From Liolophura sinensis (Eukaryota > Mollusca > Polyplacophora > Chitonida > Chitonidae), in assembly GCF_032854445.1 (NCBI RefSeq), contig NW_027018128.1, forward strand, positions 1-64,000: a DNA stretch of 64,000 nt, in the 5' to 3' direction. The translations under genes were made by a program, and so were the position numbers. The notes under the pieces are model-generated. The model ran no database searches. It saw only the letters and a list, made by a program, of their open reading frames with translations, and had not been told where the DNA came from. This document shows positions 9,641 to 23,900 of the stretch, piece by piece. Positions within the stretch are counted from its first letter, which is position 1. Every line of letters begins with the position of its first letter.

Positions 9641-11969
9641 CAGTACAATAGCCGGTACTGTATTAGTTTTAGAATAGGTAGGCACTACAATATCTGGTAC
9701 TGCTTCCCTTTCAGTACAGCCAGGCAGAACGATAGCTGGCACTGCTTTTAGTTTCACTTTAAGTATAGCCAGGCGGTACAATAGCCAGTATTGCTTTAGC
9801 TTAGGTATAGCCAAGCAGTACAATAGCCGATACTGTTTCAGTAAAGTCAGGCAGTACGATAGCCAGTACTGTTTCAGTTTCAGTATAGCCAGGCAGTACG
9901 ACAGCTGGTACTGCTTTAGTTTCAGTATAGCCAGGCAGTATAATATCCGGTACATCTTCAGTTTCAGTGAAGCCAGGCAATACAATAGCCAGTACTGCTT
10001 TAGTTTCAGTATAGCCAGGCAGTACAACAGCCGGTACAGCTTTAGTTTCTGTATAGCCAGGCAGTACAATAACCTGAATTGCTTCAGTTTCAGTAAAGTC
10101 TGGCAGTACGATAGCTGGTACTGTTTCAGTTTCAGTAAAGCCATGCAGTACCACAGCCAGTACTGCTTTAGTTTCAGTATAGCCAGGCAGTACAATATCC
10201 GGTACATCTTCAGTTTCAGTAAAGTCAGGGAGTATGATAGCCGGTACTGCTTCAGTTTCAGTAAAGCCAGGCAGTACAATAGCCGGTACTGGTTTAGTTT
10301 CAGTATAGCCAAACAGTACAATAGCCGGTACTGCTTTAGTTTCAGTAAAGTCAGGCAGTACGATAGCCGGTACTGCTTTAGTTTCAGTATAGCCAGACAG
10401 TACAATAGCCGGTACTGGTTTAGTTTCAGTAAAGTCAGGCAGTACGATAGCCGGTACTGCTTTAGTTTCAGTAAAGTCAGGCAGTACGATAGCCGGTACT
10501 GCTTTAGTTTCAGTATAGCCAGACAGTACAATAGCCGGTACTGGTTTAGTTTCAGTAAAGTCAGGCAGTACGATAGCCGGTACTGCTTTAGTTTCAGTAA
10601 AGCCAGGCAGTATGATAGCCGGTAATGCTTTAGTTTCAGTATAGCCAGACAGAACGATAGCCAGTACTGCTTTAGTTTCAGTATAGCCAGACAGTACAAT
10701 AGTCAGTACTGCTTTAGTTTCAGTATAGCCAGTCAGTACAACAGCCGGTGCTGGTTTAGTTTCAGTAAAGTCAGGCAGTACGATAGCCGGTACTGCTTTA
10801 GTTTCAGTATAGCCAGACAGTACAATAGCTGGTACTGGTTTAGTTTCAGTATAGCCAGCCAGTACGATAGCCGGTACAGTTTTAGTTTCAGTATAGCCAG
10901 ACAGTACAATAGCCGGTACTGCTTTAGTTTCAGTATAGCCAGACAGTACAACAGCCGGTACTGGTTTAGTTTCAGTAAAGTCAGGCAGTACGATAGCCGG
11001 TACTGGTTTAGTTTCAGTGAAGTCAGGCAGTACGATAGAAGGTACTGCTTTAGTTTCAGTAAAGTCAGGCAGTACGATAGCCGGTACTGGTTTAGTTTCA
11101 GTATAACCAGATAGTACAATAGCCGGTACTGCTTTAGTTTCAGTAAAGCCAGGCAGTATGATAGCCGGTAATGCTTTAGTTTCAGTATAGCCAGGCAGTA
11201 CGATAGCCGGTACTACTTTAGTTTCAATATGGCCAAGCAGTATGATAGCTGGTATTGTTTCAGTCAAGTCAGGCAGCACGTTAGCCGGTACTGCTTTAGC
11301 TTCAGTAAAGGCAGGCAGTACAATAGCTGGTACTGCTTCAGTTTCAGTATAGTCAAGTAGCACGATAGCCGGTACTGCCTTCGTTTCAGTAGAGGCAGGC
11401 AGTACAATAGCTGGTATTGCTTCAGTTTCAGAATAGCCAAGCAGTACAATAGCCGGTACTGTTTCAGTCAAGTCAGGCAGTACGATATGCGGTACTGTTT
11501 CAGTCAAGTCAGGCACTACGATATGCAGTACTGTTTCACTTTCACTATAGCCAGGCAGTACAATAGCCGGTACTGTTTCAGTATAACCAGATAGTACGAT
11601 AGCCGGTATTGCTTTAGTTTCAGTAAATCCAGGCAATACGATAGCCGGTACTGCTTTAGTTTCAGTAAAGTCAGACAGTACGATAGCCGGTACTGGTTTA
11701 GTTTCAGTAAAGTCAGACAGTACGATAGCCGGTACTGCTTTAGTTTCAGTATAGCCATGCAGTACGATAGCCGGTACTGCTTTAGTCTCTGTATAGCCAG
11801 ACAGTATGATAGCCAGTACTGCTTTAGTTTCGGTATAGCCAGGCAGTACGATAGCCGGTACTGCTTTATTTTCAGTATAGCCAAACAGTACAATAGCCGG
11901 TACTGGTTTAGTTTCAGTAAAGTCAGGCAGTACGAAAGCCGGTACTGCTTTAGTTTCAGTATAGCCAGA
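9641..11969. repeat. 2,329-bp internal duplication, copy 1
   Basis: This block recurs immediately downstream at an offset of exactly 2,329 bp, including irregular 36-bp units and the odd junction GTATTAGTTTTAGAATAGG. All stretches I compared are identical. It is not a whole number of 42-bp units. Confidence 0.88.
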
Positions 11970-14298
11970 CAGTACAATAGCCGGTACTGTATTAGTTTTA
12001 GAATAGGTAGGCACTACAATATCTGGTACTGCTTCCCTTTCAGTACAGCCAGGCAGAACGATAGCTGGCACTGCTTTTAGTTTCACTTTAAGTATAGCCA
12101 GGCGGTACAATAGCCAGTATTGCTTTAGCTTAGGTATAGCCAAGCAGTACAATAGCCGATACTGTTTCAGTAAAGTCAGGCAGTACGATAGCCAGTACTG
12201 TTTCAGTTTCAGTATAGCCAGGCAGTACGACAGCTGGTACTGCTTTAGTTTCAGTATAGCCAGGCAGTATAATATCCGGTACATCTTCAGTTTCAGTGAA
12301 GCCAGGCAATACAATAGCCAGTACTGCTTTAGTTTCAGTATAGCCAGGCAGTACAACAGCCGGTACAGCTTTAGTTTCTGTATAGCCAGGCAGTACAATA
12401 ACCTGAATTGCTTCAGTTTCAGTAAAGTCTGGCAGTACGATAGCTGGTACTGTTTCAGTTTCAGTAAAGCCATGCAGTACCACAGCCAGTACTGCTTTAG
12501 TTTCAGTATAGCCAGGCAGTACAATATCCGGTACATCTTCAGTTTCAGTAAAGTCAGGGAGTATGATAGCCGGTACTGCTTCAGTTTCAGTAAAGCCAGG
12601 CAGTACAATAGCCGGTACTGGTTTAGTTTCAGTATAGCCAAACAGTACAATAGCCGGTACTGCTTTAGTTTCAGTAAAGTCAGGCAGTACGATAGCCGGT
12701 ACTGCTTTAGTTTCAGTATAGCCAGACAGTACAATAGCCGGTACTGGTTTAGTTTCAGTAAAGTCAGGCAGTACGATAGCCGGTACTGCTTTAGTTTCAG
12801 TAAAGTCAGGCAGTACGATAGCCGGTACTGCTTTAGTTTCAGTATAGCCAGACAGTACAATAGCCGGTACTGGTTTAGTTTCAGTAAAGTCAGGCAGTAC
12901 GATAGCCGGTACTGCTTTAGTTTCAGTAAAGCCAGGCAGTATGATAGCCGGTAATGCTTTAGTTTCAGTATAGCCAGACAGAACGATAGCCAGTACTGCT
13001 TTAGTTTCAGTATAGCCAGACAGTACAATAGTCAGTACTGCTTTAGTTTCAGTATAGCCAGTCAGTACAACAGCCGGTGCTGGTTTAGTTTCAGTAAAGT
13101 CAGGCAGTACGATAGCCGGTACTGCTTTAGTTTCAGTATAGCCAGACAGTACAATAGCTGGTACTGGTTTAGTTTCAGTATAGCCAGCCAGTACGATAGC
13201 CGGTACAGTTTTAGTTTCAGTATAGCCAGACAGTACAATAGCCGGTACTGCTTTAGTTTCAGTATAGCCAGACAGTACAACAGCCGGTACTGGTTTAGTT
13301 TCAGTAAAGTCAGGCAGTACGATAGCCGGTACTGGTTTAGTTTCAGTGAAGTCAGGCAGTACGATAGAAGGTACTGCTTTAGTTTCAGTAAAGTCAGGCA
13401 GTACGATAGCCGGTACTGGTTTAGTTTCAGTATAACCAGATAGTACAATAGCCGGTACTGCTTTAGTTTCAGTAAAGCCAGGCAGTATGATAGCCGGTAA
13501 TGCTTTAGTTTCAGTATAGCCAGGCAGTACGATAGCCGGTACTACTTTAGTTTCAATATGGCCAAGCAGTATGATAGCTGGTATTGTTTCAGTCAAGTCA
13601 GGCAGCACGTTAGCCGGTACTGCTTTAGCTTCAGTAAAGGCAGGCAGTACAATAGCTGGTACTGCTTCAGTTTCAGTATAGTCAAGTAGCACGATAGCCG
13701 GTACTGCCTTCGTTTCAGTAGAGGCAGGCAGTACAATAGCTGGTATTGCTTCAGTTTCAGAATAGCCAAGCAGTACAATAGCCGGTACTGTTTCAGTCAA
13801 GTCAGGCAGTACGATATGCGGTACTGTTTCAGTCAAGTCAGGCACTACGATATGCAGTACTGTTTCACTTTCACTATAGCCAGGCAGTACAATAGCCGGT
13901 ACTGTTTCAGTATAACCAGATAGTACGATAGCCGGTATTGCTTTAGTTTCAGTAAATCCAGGCAATACGATAGCCGGTACTGCTTTAGTTTCAGTAAAGT
14001 CAGACAGTACGATAGCCGGTACTGGTTTAGTTTCAGTAAAGTCAGACAGTACGATAGCCGGTACTGCTTTAGTTTCAGTATAGCCATGCAGTACGATAGC
14101 CGGTACTGCTTTAGTCTCTGTATAGCCAGACAGTATGATAGCCAGTACTGCTTTAGTTTCGGTATAGCCAGGCAGTACGATAGCCGGTACTGCTTTATTT
14201 TCAGTATAGCCAAACAGTACAATAGCCGGTACTGGTTTAGTTTCAGTAAAGTCAGGCAGTACGAAAGCCGGTACTGCTTTAGTTTCAGTATAGCCAGA
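11970..14298. repeat. 2,329-bp internal duplication, copy 2
   Basis: Second copy, head-to-tail with the first. Identity continues about 20 bp past 14,298 and then breaks at GTACTGCG versus GTACTGTA. Either a very recent unequal exchange or an assembly duplication would produce this. Confidence 0.88.
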
Positions 14299-17200
14299 CA
14301 GTACAATAGCCGGTACTGCGTTAGTTTCAGTATAGCCAGACAGTACGATAGCCGGTACTGCTTTAGTTTCGGTATAGCCAGGCAGTACGATAGCCGGTAC
14401 TGCTTTATTTTCAGTATAGCCGGACAGTACGATAGCCGGTACTGCTTTAGTTTTTAGTATAGCCAAACAGTACAATAGCCGGTACTGGTTTAGTTTCAGT
14501 AAAGTCAGGCAGTACAATAGCCGGTACTGCTTTAGTTTCAGTATAGCCAGACAGTACAATAGCCGGTACTGGTTTAGTTTCAGTATAGCCAGATAGTATG
14601 ATAGCCAGTACTGGTTTAGTTTTTAGTATAGCCAAACAGTACAATAGCCGTTACTGGTTTAGTTTCAGTAAAGTCAAGCAGTACGATAGCCGGTACTGCT
14701 TTAGTTTTTAGTATAGCCAAACAGTACGATAGCCGTTACTGGTTTAGTTTCAGTAAATTCATGCAGTACGATAGCCGGTACTGCTTTAGTTTCAGTATAG
14801 CCAGACAGTACGATAGTCGGTACTGCTTTAGTTTCAGTATAGCCAGACAGTACGATAGCCGGTACTGCTTTAGTTTTTAGTATAGCCAAACAGTACAATA
14901 GCCGGTACTGGTTTAGTTTCAGTAAAGTCAGGCAGTACGAAAGCCGGTACTGCTTTAGTTTCAGTATAGCCAGACAGTACAATAGCCGGTACTGCGTTAG
15001 TTTCAGTATAGCCAGACAGTACGATAGCCGGTACTGCTTTAGTTTCGGTATAGCCAGGCAGTACGATAGCCGGTACTGCTTTATTTTCAGTATAGCCAGA
15101 CAGTACGATAGCCGGTACTGCTTTAGTTTTTAGTATAGCCAAACAGTACAATAGCCGGTACTGGTTTAGTTTCAGTAAAGTCAAGCAGTACGATAGCCAG
15201 TACTGCTTTAGTTTCAGTATAGCCAGATAGTACAATAGCTGGTACTGGTTTAGTTTCAGTATAGCAAGGCAGTACGATAGCCGGTACTGGTTTAGTTTCA
15301 GTATAGCCAGACAGTACAATAGCCGGTACTGGTTTAGTTTCAGTAAAGTCAGGCAGTACGATAGCCGGTACTGCTTTAGTTTCAGTAAAGTCAGGCAGTA
15401 CGATAGCCGGTACTGGTTTGGTTTCAGTATAGCCAGACAGCACAATAGCCGGTACTGCTTTAGTTTCAGTATAGCCAGATAGTACGATAGCCGGTACTGC
15501 TTTAGTTCCAGTATAGTCAGGCAGTATGATAGCCGGTACTGCTTTAGTTTCAGTATAGCCAGATAGTACAATAGCCGGTACTGCTTTAGTTTCAGTATAG
15601 CCAGATAGTATGATAGCCGGTAGTGGTATAGTTTCAGTATAGGCAGACAGTACAATAGCCGGTACTGTTTTAGTTTCAGTATAGCCAAACAGTACAATAG
15701 CCGGTATTGGTTTGGTTTCAGTAAAGTCAGGCAGTACGATAGCCGGTACTGCTTTAGTTTCAGTATAGCCAGACAGTACAATAGCCGGTAGTGCTTTAGT
15801 TTCAGTATAGCCAGATAGTACGATAGCCGGTACTGGTTTAGTTTTTAGTATAGCCAAACAGTACAATAGCCGGTACTGGTTTAGTTTCAGTAAAGTCAAG
15901 CAGTATGATAGCCAGTACTGCTTTAGTTTCAGTATAGCCAGGCAGTACGACAGCCGGTACTGCTTTAGTTTCAGTATAGCCAGACAGTACAATAGCCGGT
16001 ACTGGTTTAGTTTCAGTAAAGTCAGGCAGTACAATAGCCGGTACTGCTTTACTTTCGGTATAGCCAGGGAGTACGATAGCCGGTACTGCTTTAGTTTCAG
16101 TATAGCCAGATAGTACGATAGCCGGTACTGTTTTTGTTTCAGTATAGCCAGGCAGTATGATAGCCGGTACTGCGTTAGTTTCAGTATAGCCAGACAGTAC
16201 GATAGCCGGTACTGCTTTAGTTTCGGTATAGCCAGGCAGTACGATAGCCGGTACTGCTTTATTTTCAGTATAGCCAGACAGTACGATAGCCGGTACTGGT
16301 TTAGTTTTTAGTATAGCCAAACAGTACAATAGCCGGTACTGGTTTAGTTTCAGTAAAGTCAGGCAGTACGATAGCCGGTACTGCTTTAGTTTCAGTATAG
16401 CCAGACAGTACAATAGCCGGTACTGGTTTAGTTTCAGTATAGCCAGATAGTATGATAGCCAGTACTGGTTTAGTTTTTAGTATAGCCAAACAGTACAATA
16501 GCCGTTACTGGTTTAGTTTCAGTAAAGTCAAGCAGTACGATAGCCAGTACTGCTTTAGTTTCAGTATAGCCAGATAGTACAATAGCTGGTACTGGTTTAG
16601 TTTCAGTATAGCAAGGCAGTACGATAGCCGGTACTGGTTTAGTTTTAGTATAGCCAGACAGTACAATAGCCGGTACTGGTTTAGTTTCAGTAAAGTCAGG
16701 CAGTACGATAGCCGGTACTGGTTTAGTTTCAGTAAAGTCAGGCAGTACGATAGCCGGTACTGGTTTGGTTTCAGTATAGCCAGACAGTACAATAGCCGGT
16801 ACTGCTTTAGTTTCAGTATAGCCAGATAGTACGATAGCCAGTACTGGTTTAGTTTCAGTATAGCCAGATAGTATGATAGCCGGTAGTGGTATAGTTTCAG
16901 TATAGCCAGACAGTACAATAGCCGGTACTGGTTTAGTTTCAGTATAGCCAGATAGTACGATAGCCGGTACTGCTTTTGTTTCAGTATAGCCAGGCAGTAC
17001 GATAGCCGGTACTGCTTTAGTTTCAGTATAGCCAGATAGTACGATAGCCGGTACTGCTTTAGTTCCAGTATAGTCAGGCAGTATGATAGCCGGTACTGCT
17101 TTAGTTTCAGTATAGCCAGATAGTACAATAGCCGGTACTGCTTTAGTTTCAGTATAGCCAGACAGTACGATAGCCGGTACTGCTTTAGTTTCAGTATAGC

Positions 17201-17860
17201 CAGATAGTACGATAGCCGGTACTGCTTTAGTTTCAGTATAGCCAGATAGTACGATAGCCGGTACTGCTTTAGTTTCAGTATAGCCAGATAGTACGATAGC
17301 CGGTACTGCTTTAGTTTCAGTATAGCCAGATAGTATGATAGCCGGTAGTGGTATAGTTTCAGTATAGCCAGACAGTACAATAGCCGGTACTGCTTTAGTT
17401 TCAGTATAGCCAGATAGTATGATAGCCGGTAGTGGTACAGTTTCAGTATAGCCAGACAGTACGATAGCCGGTACTGCTTTAGTTTCAGTATAGCCAGATA
17501 GTACGATAGCCGGTACTGCTTTTGTTTCAGTATAGCCAGGCAGTACGATAGCCGGTACTGCTTTAGTTTCAGTATAGCCAGATAGTACGATAGCCGGTAC
17601 TGCTTTAGATAGTACACATGGGTAGTAGAATAGGGTAGTGTTCAGCTTCAGTGAGTATAGGCAGGCAGTATGATAGCTGTGTACTGCTTTATTCTGAGTA
17701 TAGCATGGAAGGACAGTATTCAAACTATTGCTCTACGTGTAGTATAGCCAGAAGTTGGACATCCATATATCACTTTAGCACCAGAATACAATTGCAGCAT
17801 AGCCATTACTGCTTTGTTACAGAATACAATATTCATAAAGTATGTAGCCTTTGTGCAACA

Positions 17861-17957
17861 TGGAGTTTCTGAATTTTCAGGTCAATCGGTAGGCCCGTTG
17901 TCAGCAAAACAAGTCATCATTAAGGTCCATATTTTACCTATCATTTACCTGCTCTTC
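17861..17957. other. Short spacer between minisatellite and Helentron stop codon
   Basis: Only 97 bp separate the degenerate minisatellite edge from the Helentron stop codon. A minus-strand AATAAA occurs at 17,693-17,688, inside the degenerate repeats. I see no Helentron 3' hairpin or other clear terminus here. Confidence 0.4.
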
Positions 17958-20900
17958 TTATAATATGGACATAATGGCATCGTGGTAGCTAAAATAAGTT
18001 GGGATGACTTTGACTGTTTTCAAATGGACATGTCTGACATAAACATGATCAATCAGTGTCCCGTTTTCTGTGGTTGGTTCTTTCACAAGCTGCTGAAAAT
18101 GGTAAGAGGCAAACAGTTTTGAAATGACATTCGACTTCAATATGTTCTCATTGAAATCTCCAACTATTGCACAACCATATGGAAGATTCGCCAGTTTTTT
18201 CAATAGTTTATCTAGATTTTGTATGAAAATAGGAAGACTATAAGACAATGGCCTGTAAATGACAATGACAGCAAAGTTTGGATCATTAAAGTAGAATGCT
18301 ATACTCTCCAGGTTAGGAATAGCGAGATCCAACATTTCACATTTTATATTAGATTTGTGGAAAATGCCAACCCCTCCATGAGCTTGTTGTTTTAACTCCT
18401 TGAACAACGGATTGCTTTGATCATAGCTTTGAAATCTCGTCTTATGGTTAAATGTGAATCCCTCTAAGTACTGTCCTTCTCTTGATTCATCAGAAGACAG
18501 CCAAGTTTCTGTAATACAGATCGCATGTGATGTTGTAAATCTTTTGTCCCCTTTGATGTCATGAATATGAGATCTTAATCCTTGTACATTATGAAGAATA
18601 AACTTGAATTCCACGAAACCAGCTTCTTGGTCATTGTTGTGTTCAGATGTGAAGTTCAGGAAAGGCGACATGGACAAGAGTGCTTCAGTAATACTATCAT
18701 TACAATAAATAACAGACTCTTTGAAATCCTGAATGGTCAACCCCTCCAGTGATCTCACACGACTTAATGCCACATAAGCTTGGCCTGCAGCAAATATTTT
18801 GTCCAGGGAAACAACTGCTCTGTCAAGAGTGACACCTTGTAGCTTGTGTACAGTACAAGCATAACTTAACTTCAGAGGAAACTGTCTTCTGATTCCACCA
18901 CGTGCACTCACTCTATCTTCTACCCGGTGAATTGGTGTACTGCTGGATGGTACACAATCAGGGATTTGACTTTCTCTCCTCATCTTAATACCAACTCTGT
19001 CACTGTCAAATACAACATAAATCACATTTGGTACATCATCTCTCGCAGGACATGGTATATGCGAGACTGTGCCAAAGACTCCATTCACAAGACCATCAGA
19101 AACATCAATATTTTTCATAAGTAACACTCGTGCTCCTACTGTTAAAGACAGTTTTCTGGGCAAATTAGAATACACCGTACTTATGAACTGATTGTCTCTT
19201 TTCTTAAGTTTTCCAGTCCTTTGATCCTTCTCAAAGTCTTCAGCATCAAAAGCAATAATTTCCTCTTCACTTTGAGACAATTTAGAGAGATTGAATTCTG
19301 TAACTTGTTGATTTGTTGCAAATATATGAATATCACCTTCTTCTTCTCCGGTCTCGCGCTCAGTCAACATACAAATATCTGAAGCTGTGATTCTCTCAGT
19401 CTTTTTACGGATACGAAGACGGTTTAACATATTTGCAAATCTTTGATCTTTCTGTCTCATCACTTCAGTTAGTTCCACTATTTTGAACTCAGACCAGAGA
19501 TTAAATCCAATGTTGTCTTTGTATAAAGGCTTCCCTTTTACTGGTGGCAATTGATAGAAATCTCCAACAGCAATCACAGACACTTTTCCAAATGGAGAGT
19601 AATCTTTACACTGCTTGATCTGTCGTAACCTTCCATGGATGTAAGCAAGTAACTTATGATCCACCATAGAGATTTCATCTATAATTAAAATTTGAAGGCT
19701 GTTATACTTTAAACGTAACGTGTTTAGTTTTTCCTCTCCCAATGGCTGATAGGGTAATTTTACATCTACAGGAATACCAAACGTACTGTGAATGGTTGAA
19801 GCACTAATGTTAAAAGCTGCAACACCTGTCGGAGCTGTTATTAAAATCGATGTGTCATCTGGCTTTGACAAACACCGTGCTAAAAGCCTGTTGGCTTCAA
19901 AATGCAAAGACCTAATCAAATGGGTTTTGCCAGTTCCTGCACCTCCTGTGATGAAAAGATAGAAAGGTTCTGTGTCCAGATCACGGAGTTTTTCTAAACA
20001 CCACTTTCGAACTTTGTAGAAGACCTCCAGTTGTCGTTCATTCAGTGATCGCAGAAGATCTTTTGCCTCACTCCCAGACAGAACTCCCTGTTGGGGCTCA
20101 ATAGTGTAATCAGACTTCTGATTCTGTACTAAATCTGGTATGTCTTTTGCCTCACAAGGGATGTCGTCAAGCTCTACAATTTCTTCAAAACAAGAAATCC
20201 TTTCTGCTTCAGTTTCAGGATACATCTGTGCCCATGCATCTTCTAAGTGACCACCCATTTCAAGGATTTCCGCTGCTCTGGTGACTTGATCAGCATCTGT
20301 TTCAAATGATGCCTTGTTTCTGTTAACTATATCCTTGACAAGCTCAACACTAGTGTTATTCAGCAAACTTATAGCACCGGTCTCAAAAAAGCATTCAAAT
20401 GAATTAAACCCATCAGGTTTCAGCTGCGAGTCTGTTCTGTATGGCAAAAACAGTTGTAAAATGCTCTGGAAATATTTCTCTGATTGATTCTCTGGTGAAA
20501 ACCTTGGATATCTTACCACAGCTGGTTTGGTTCGTGTTCTTCTTCGAATGTACCCCATGTTACTCCTCAGTTTATGTACCAATCCCTCATTTTGAGCTTT
20601 ACTTGAAATTTTCTCTGACTTGGACAGAACTCGGAATTCGGAGCAAAATGTTGCCAAGCACATAGCTTCAAATTCATCACTATCTGGTCTGTTCTTGTAA
20701 CGGTCAATTATGCTTGTCATCCACATATCATCTACATTTAAATCACCACCACTGAGCTTGTTTTGGATCACGTTCAGGGGCAGACTCATCTTTATGGCGT
20801 CACCAACAGGAATAAACTGAACAAATCTTGAACATTCCTTCAAGTGCAGGTTACAGACTCGAAACACGGCCTCTTGAGCACTTACTTCCCTACTCTGAAG

Positions 20901-23900
20901 ATACACTGCTCCAAGTTTCTTCAATGCCTGTTTAGTGTCTTCATTGCCATTCAAAGTTTCCTTTCTTGCCTGTTCCAGAAGAAGACCCATTTCTCTTTCT
21001 GACTTAGAAATATATGATATAATGTAAACAATGCAAGAGTAAGCATCGAGCACAAACTGAATATCCATATTCCCATTCCATGCGCGCAGAAGGTCAGGAT
21101 TATACTGATTCAACCATACATCATCCATGCCACGTCTGAGCACAACACTGGCCCTCTTTGACAGCATCGTGTATGCTTCCTGAAACTGATCTTGGTTTAT
21201 TCCAACAGCACTGAACAAATCTTCTGTGTTTCCAAAAGCATGTTCTTGATTTGAGAGAGCCTCCCACAACGCTTCAAGGATTCGCTTAGCTTCTTCACAA
21301 TTCATTTCCCTTTCTATCGATGCTTCATTACAATCATTGTTGTGAACATCTGAAGAGCTTGGCCTAGAGATGAATGTGCACTTACTTGGTGGTCTTGGAA
21401 AGTTAAACCTGCAGTTCGTACCTTTTTTCCGACAGCTCTTTGAATGAAGGCTACTATGCTTCTGTACAGAGGACACGATCTCTTGAAGCACTTCATCATC
21501 TGATGGTGGCATTTCACATGTCACATACTTGTCAATGAAGGCAGTCACCTCTTCATCCGAGTTATGGTCAAGTTTGGGAGCGTTTTCAACCCAAAATAAA
21601 CAATGAGTATGTGGTGATCCACGGTGTTGAAACTCTACCCTGTAAAAGTAGTCTATTATCTTCCCAACAGGGTTTGCAGGGGACAGCAGAAATTCCTTCA
21701 AAAAGCACTGAAATCGATGTTCAAACATCCGTGCTGCCATAACAGGGTTCTCTCTGATCAATTCACATTTAGCTGACCAGTCCATATCAGTAATGTCAAT
21801 GTCACGGCCTTCTTCCACCAGCAGTGCTTGAATAAACTCAGACCATCTCATATCTGCAGCAGAAAATGAACAAAACCACGTTGGAATGCCAAGTTGTCTC
21901 AGCATAGCAAATAAATCCTTCTGTGCAGATTGCCAGTATGCTGGGGTTCCTCGGATTGGCTTTAAGAACTTGAATCCAGAGTCAGTCTTTAGGATTTCTC
22001 TCAAGGAGTCATAATCAGTGAGTTTATTTATCGTTTGTTCAGTGTCTGGTTGACGACTTTTCCTCAGTGCAATAGAGACAGTTGAAAGTACCTGCTGAAC
22101 TTCTGAAAGATACTGAGCATAAAATATATACTCAGTACTTTTGGCAAATCTGGAGTCTGCATGCATCAGCCTGGTATTCAGATAGCGTGAAACAGTTATT
22201 TTCTTTTCTCTTTTGTCGTAGTATGTCGGTGATCCTTTAGGGAACAAGACAGGGAATGCCTTTGCTTCATTTTCTTCATTCATCAGAAGTCTAATTGGAT
22301 CATTGCCTTCACTCGGTGCTAAACAAAGTACATTATCTGCGAACTGATCAAGTATTTCTTGTCCTATGTCAACTGGTTGCAAACAACTGTCTATCATCAG
22401 CCCCTGATCTCCTGTATGGCTTGAGTCGAGGTATTCAACATCATTTCCCAGATCAGCCTTTTTGCCCTCATTACTGCCAGGTTGTTCATGATCGCATAAA
22501 TCTGGTAGACTATCATTATCACTCTCTTTGTCATCTCCTGCTGATGAAGAGGACAAGTTGTTAACCCAATTGTTGTTGAAATTAACATCCTGATAGTGTG
22601 GGTTATTTTCTTTCAAATATTCGAGTGCCTTTTCAATTTGCGCCGTGTTTACAAATTGATACCTATAATGCCCTTTATATGATAATTTTCGCTTGAGTTT
22701 TACCCTTATCAGCTGATCATCTGACTCTGGTCGTGGGAGAGAGGAAATTGTTGTGTCAATGTTGGATGGCACACAAACAACTGGACCATGGACACTTCTC
22801 TGACCACCTCTAGGAAGGGCTGCCACCTTAGCAAAGGGAATATGTTTTGCTATTAAATGTTGCTCTAGTTGGTTCAAACAAGACAATTCATACGGGACAT
22901 GTTCTACCTGTAGACTGTTAACAGATGCTTCAGCTGGTAAAATGCCTGATCTGATCTTCCTATGGCATGTGTAACAAATCCAGAGCTTGGAATACGGAGA
23001 TAGATAAATAATACAGGGAACATTGCAATCTGAAGAGCATGTGTGGACGTATCTTGTTGATATACATTTGGCAGCAAGTTTTCCAGCCACTTGACCTATT
23101 TGTGAGTAAGATTCCCTTTTACATATAACAACCTGTCCTCTGAAAAAACGACGATGGCAAACTGCACATATGTGGTGTGGTGAATCACTTATTAAGTGTT
23201 GAAAAACAGATGTTACTGTATCAATACAAGAAAGGTCTGCTATCCTCTGTCGTCTGCGTTCCAACTGTCTATTCATTACATCTTTCCTGTATGACTTTGA
23301 TTCTGAATACTTTTTCTTCAGCTGTGATTGCTTGTTTTTCCTAAACTCGTCATCCATATACTTCCTCTTGCTGTACGTTTTCACCTTCTCTTTGTGTCTG
23401 GTGTCCATCAAATACTTCCTCTTGCTGTACATTTTCACCTTCTCTTTGTGTCTGGTGTCCATCATATACTTTCTCTTGCTGTACATTTTCACCTTCTCTT
23501 TGTGTCTGGTGTCCACCAAATACTTCGTCTTGCTGTACATTTTCACCTTCTCTTTGTGTCTGGTGTCCATCATATACTTTCTCTTGCTGTACATTTTCAC
23601 CTTCTGTTTATGTCTGGAGTCTGACAAATACTTCTCTTTGCTATACGCTTTCACCTTCTGTTTATGAATGGTGTCTGACAAGTACCTCTCCTTGCTGTAC
23701 GCTTTCACCTTCTGTTTATGCCTGGTGTCTGATAAATATCTCTCCTTGCTGTATGCTTTGACCTTCTGTTTATGTTTGGTATCTGATAAATATCTCTCCT
23801 TGCTGTATGCTTTGACCTTTTGTTTATGTTTGGTGTCTGACAAATACCTCTCCTTGCTATATGCTTTGACCTTCTGTTTATGCCTGGTGTCCGACAAATA

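Larger units (their letters stand above)
9405..17860. repeat. 42-bp minisatellite, about 195 units
   Basis: Tandem units of 42 bp, with some of 36 and some of 43 bp, fill this block. It has degenerate edges at about 9405-9640 and 17,600-17,860. Each unit carries a dyad, CAGTAC and GTACTG about 8 bp apart. The main variants are GCTTTAG/GGTTTAG, GTATAGCC/GTAAAGTC and CAGTACG/CAGTACA. Because 42 is divisible by three and the unit lacks stops in three of six frames, ORFs of up to 1,075 codons appear on the minus strand and shorter ones on the plus strand. The 43-bp units (TTTAGTTTTTAGTATAG, for example near 14,446, 15,127 and 16,298) shift all frames. These ORFs are best seen as by-products of the repeat. 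Confidence 0.92.

Noticed and set aside
9554-17723. Very long ORFs (up to 1,075 codons) in the 42-bp minisatellite, reading ETKAVPAIVLPGYT-like repeats
   Set aside because: The 42-bp unit lacks stops in three of six frames, so long ORFs arise automatically. Variant positions change amino acids freely (A/P, S/P, GY/DF) and 43-bp units shift the frame. No clear start context or splice structure was seen.
9405-17860. CRISPR array
   Set aside because: Units are contiguous without unique spacers, and the context is eukaryotic.
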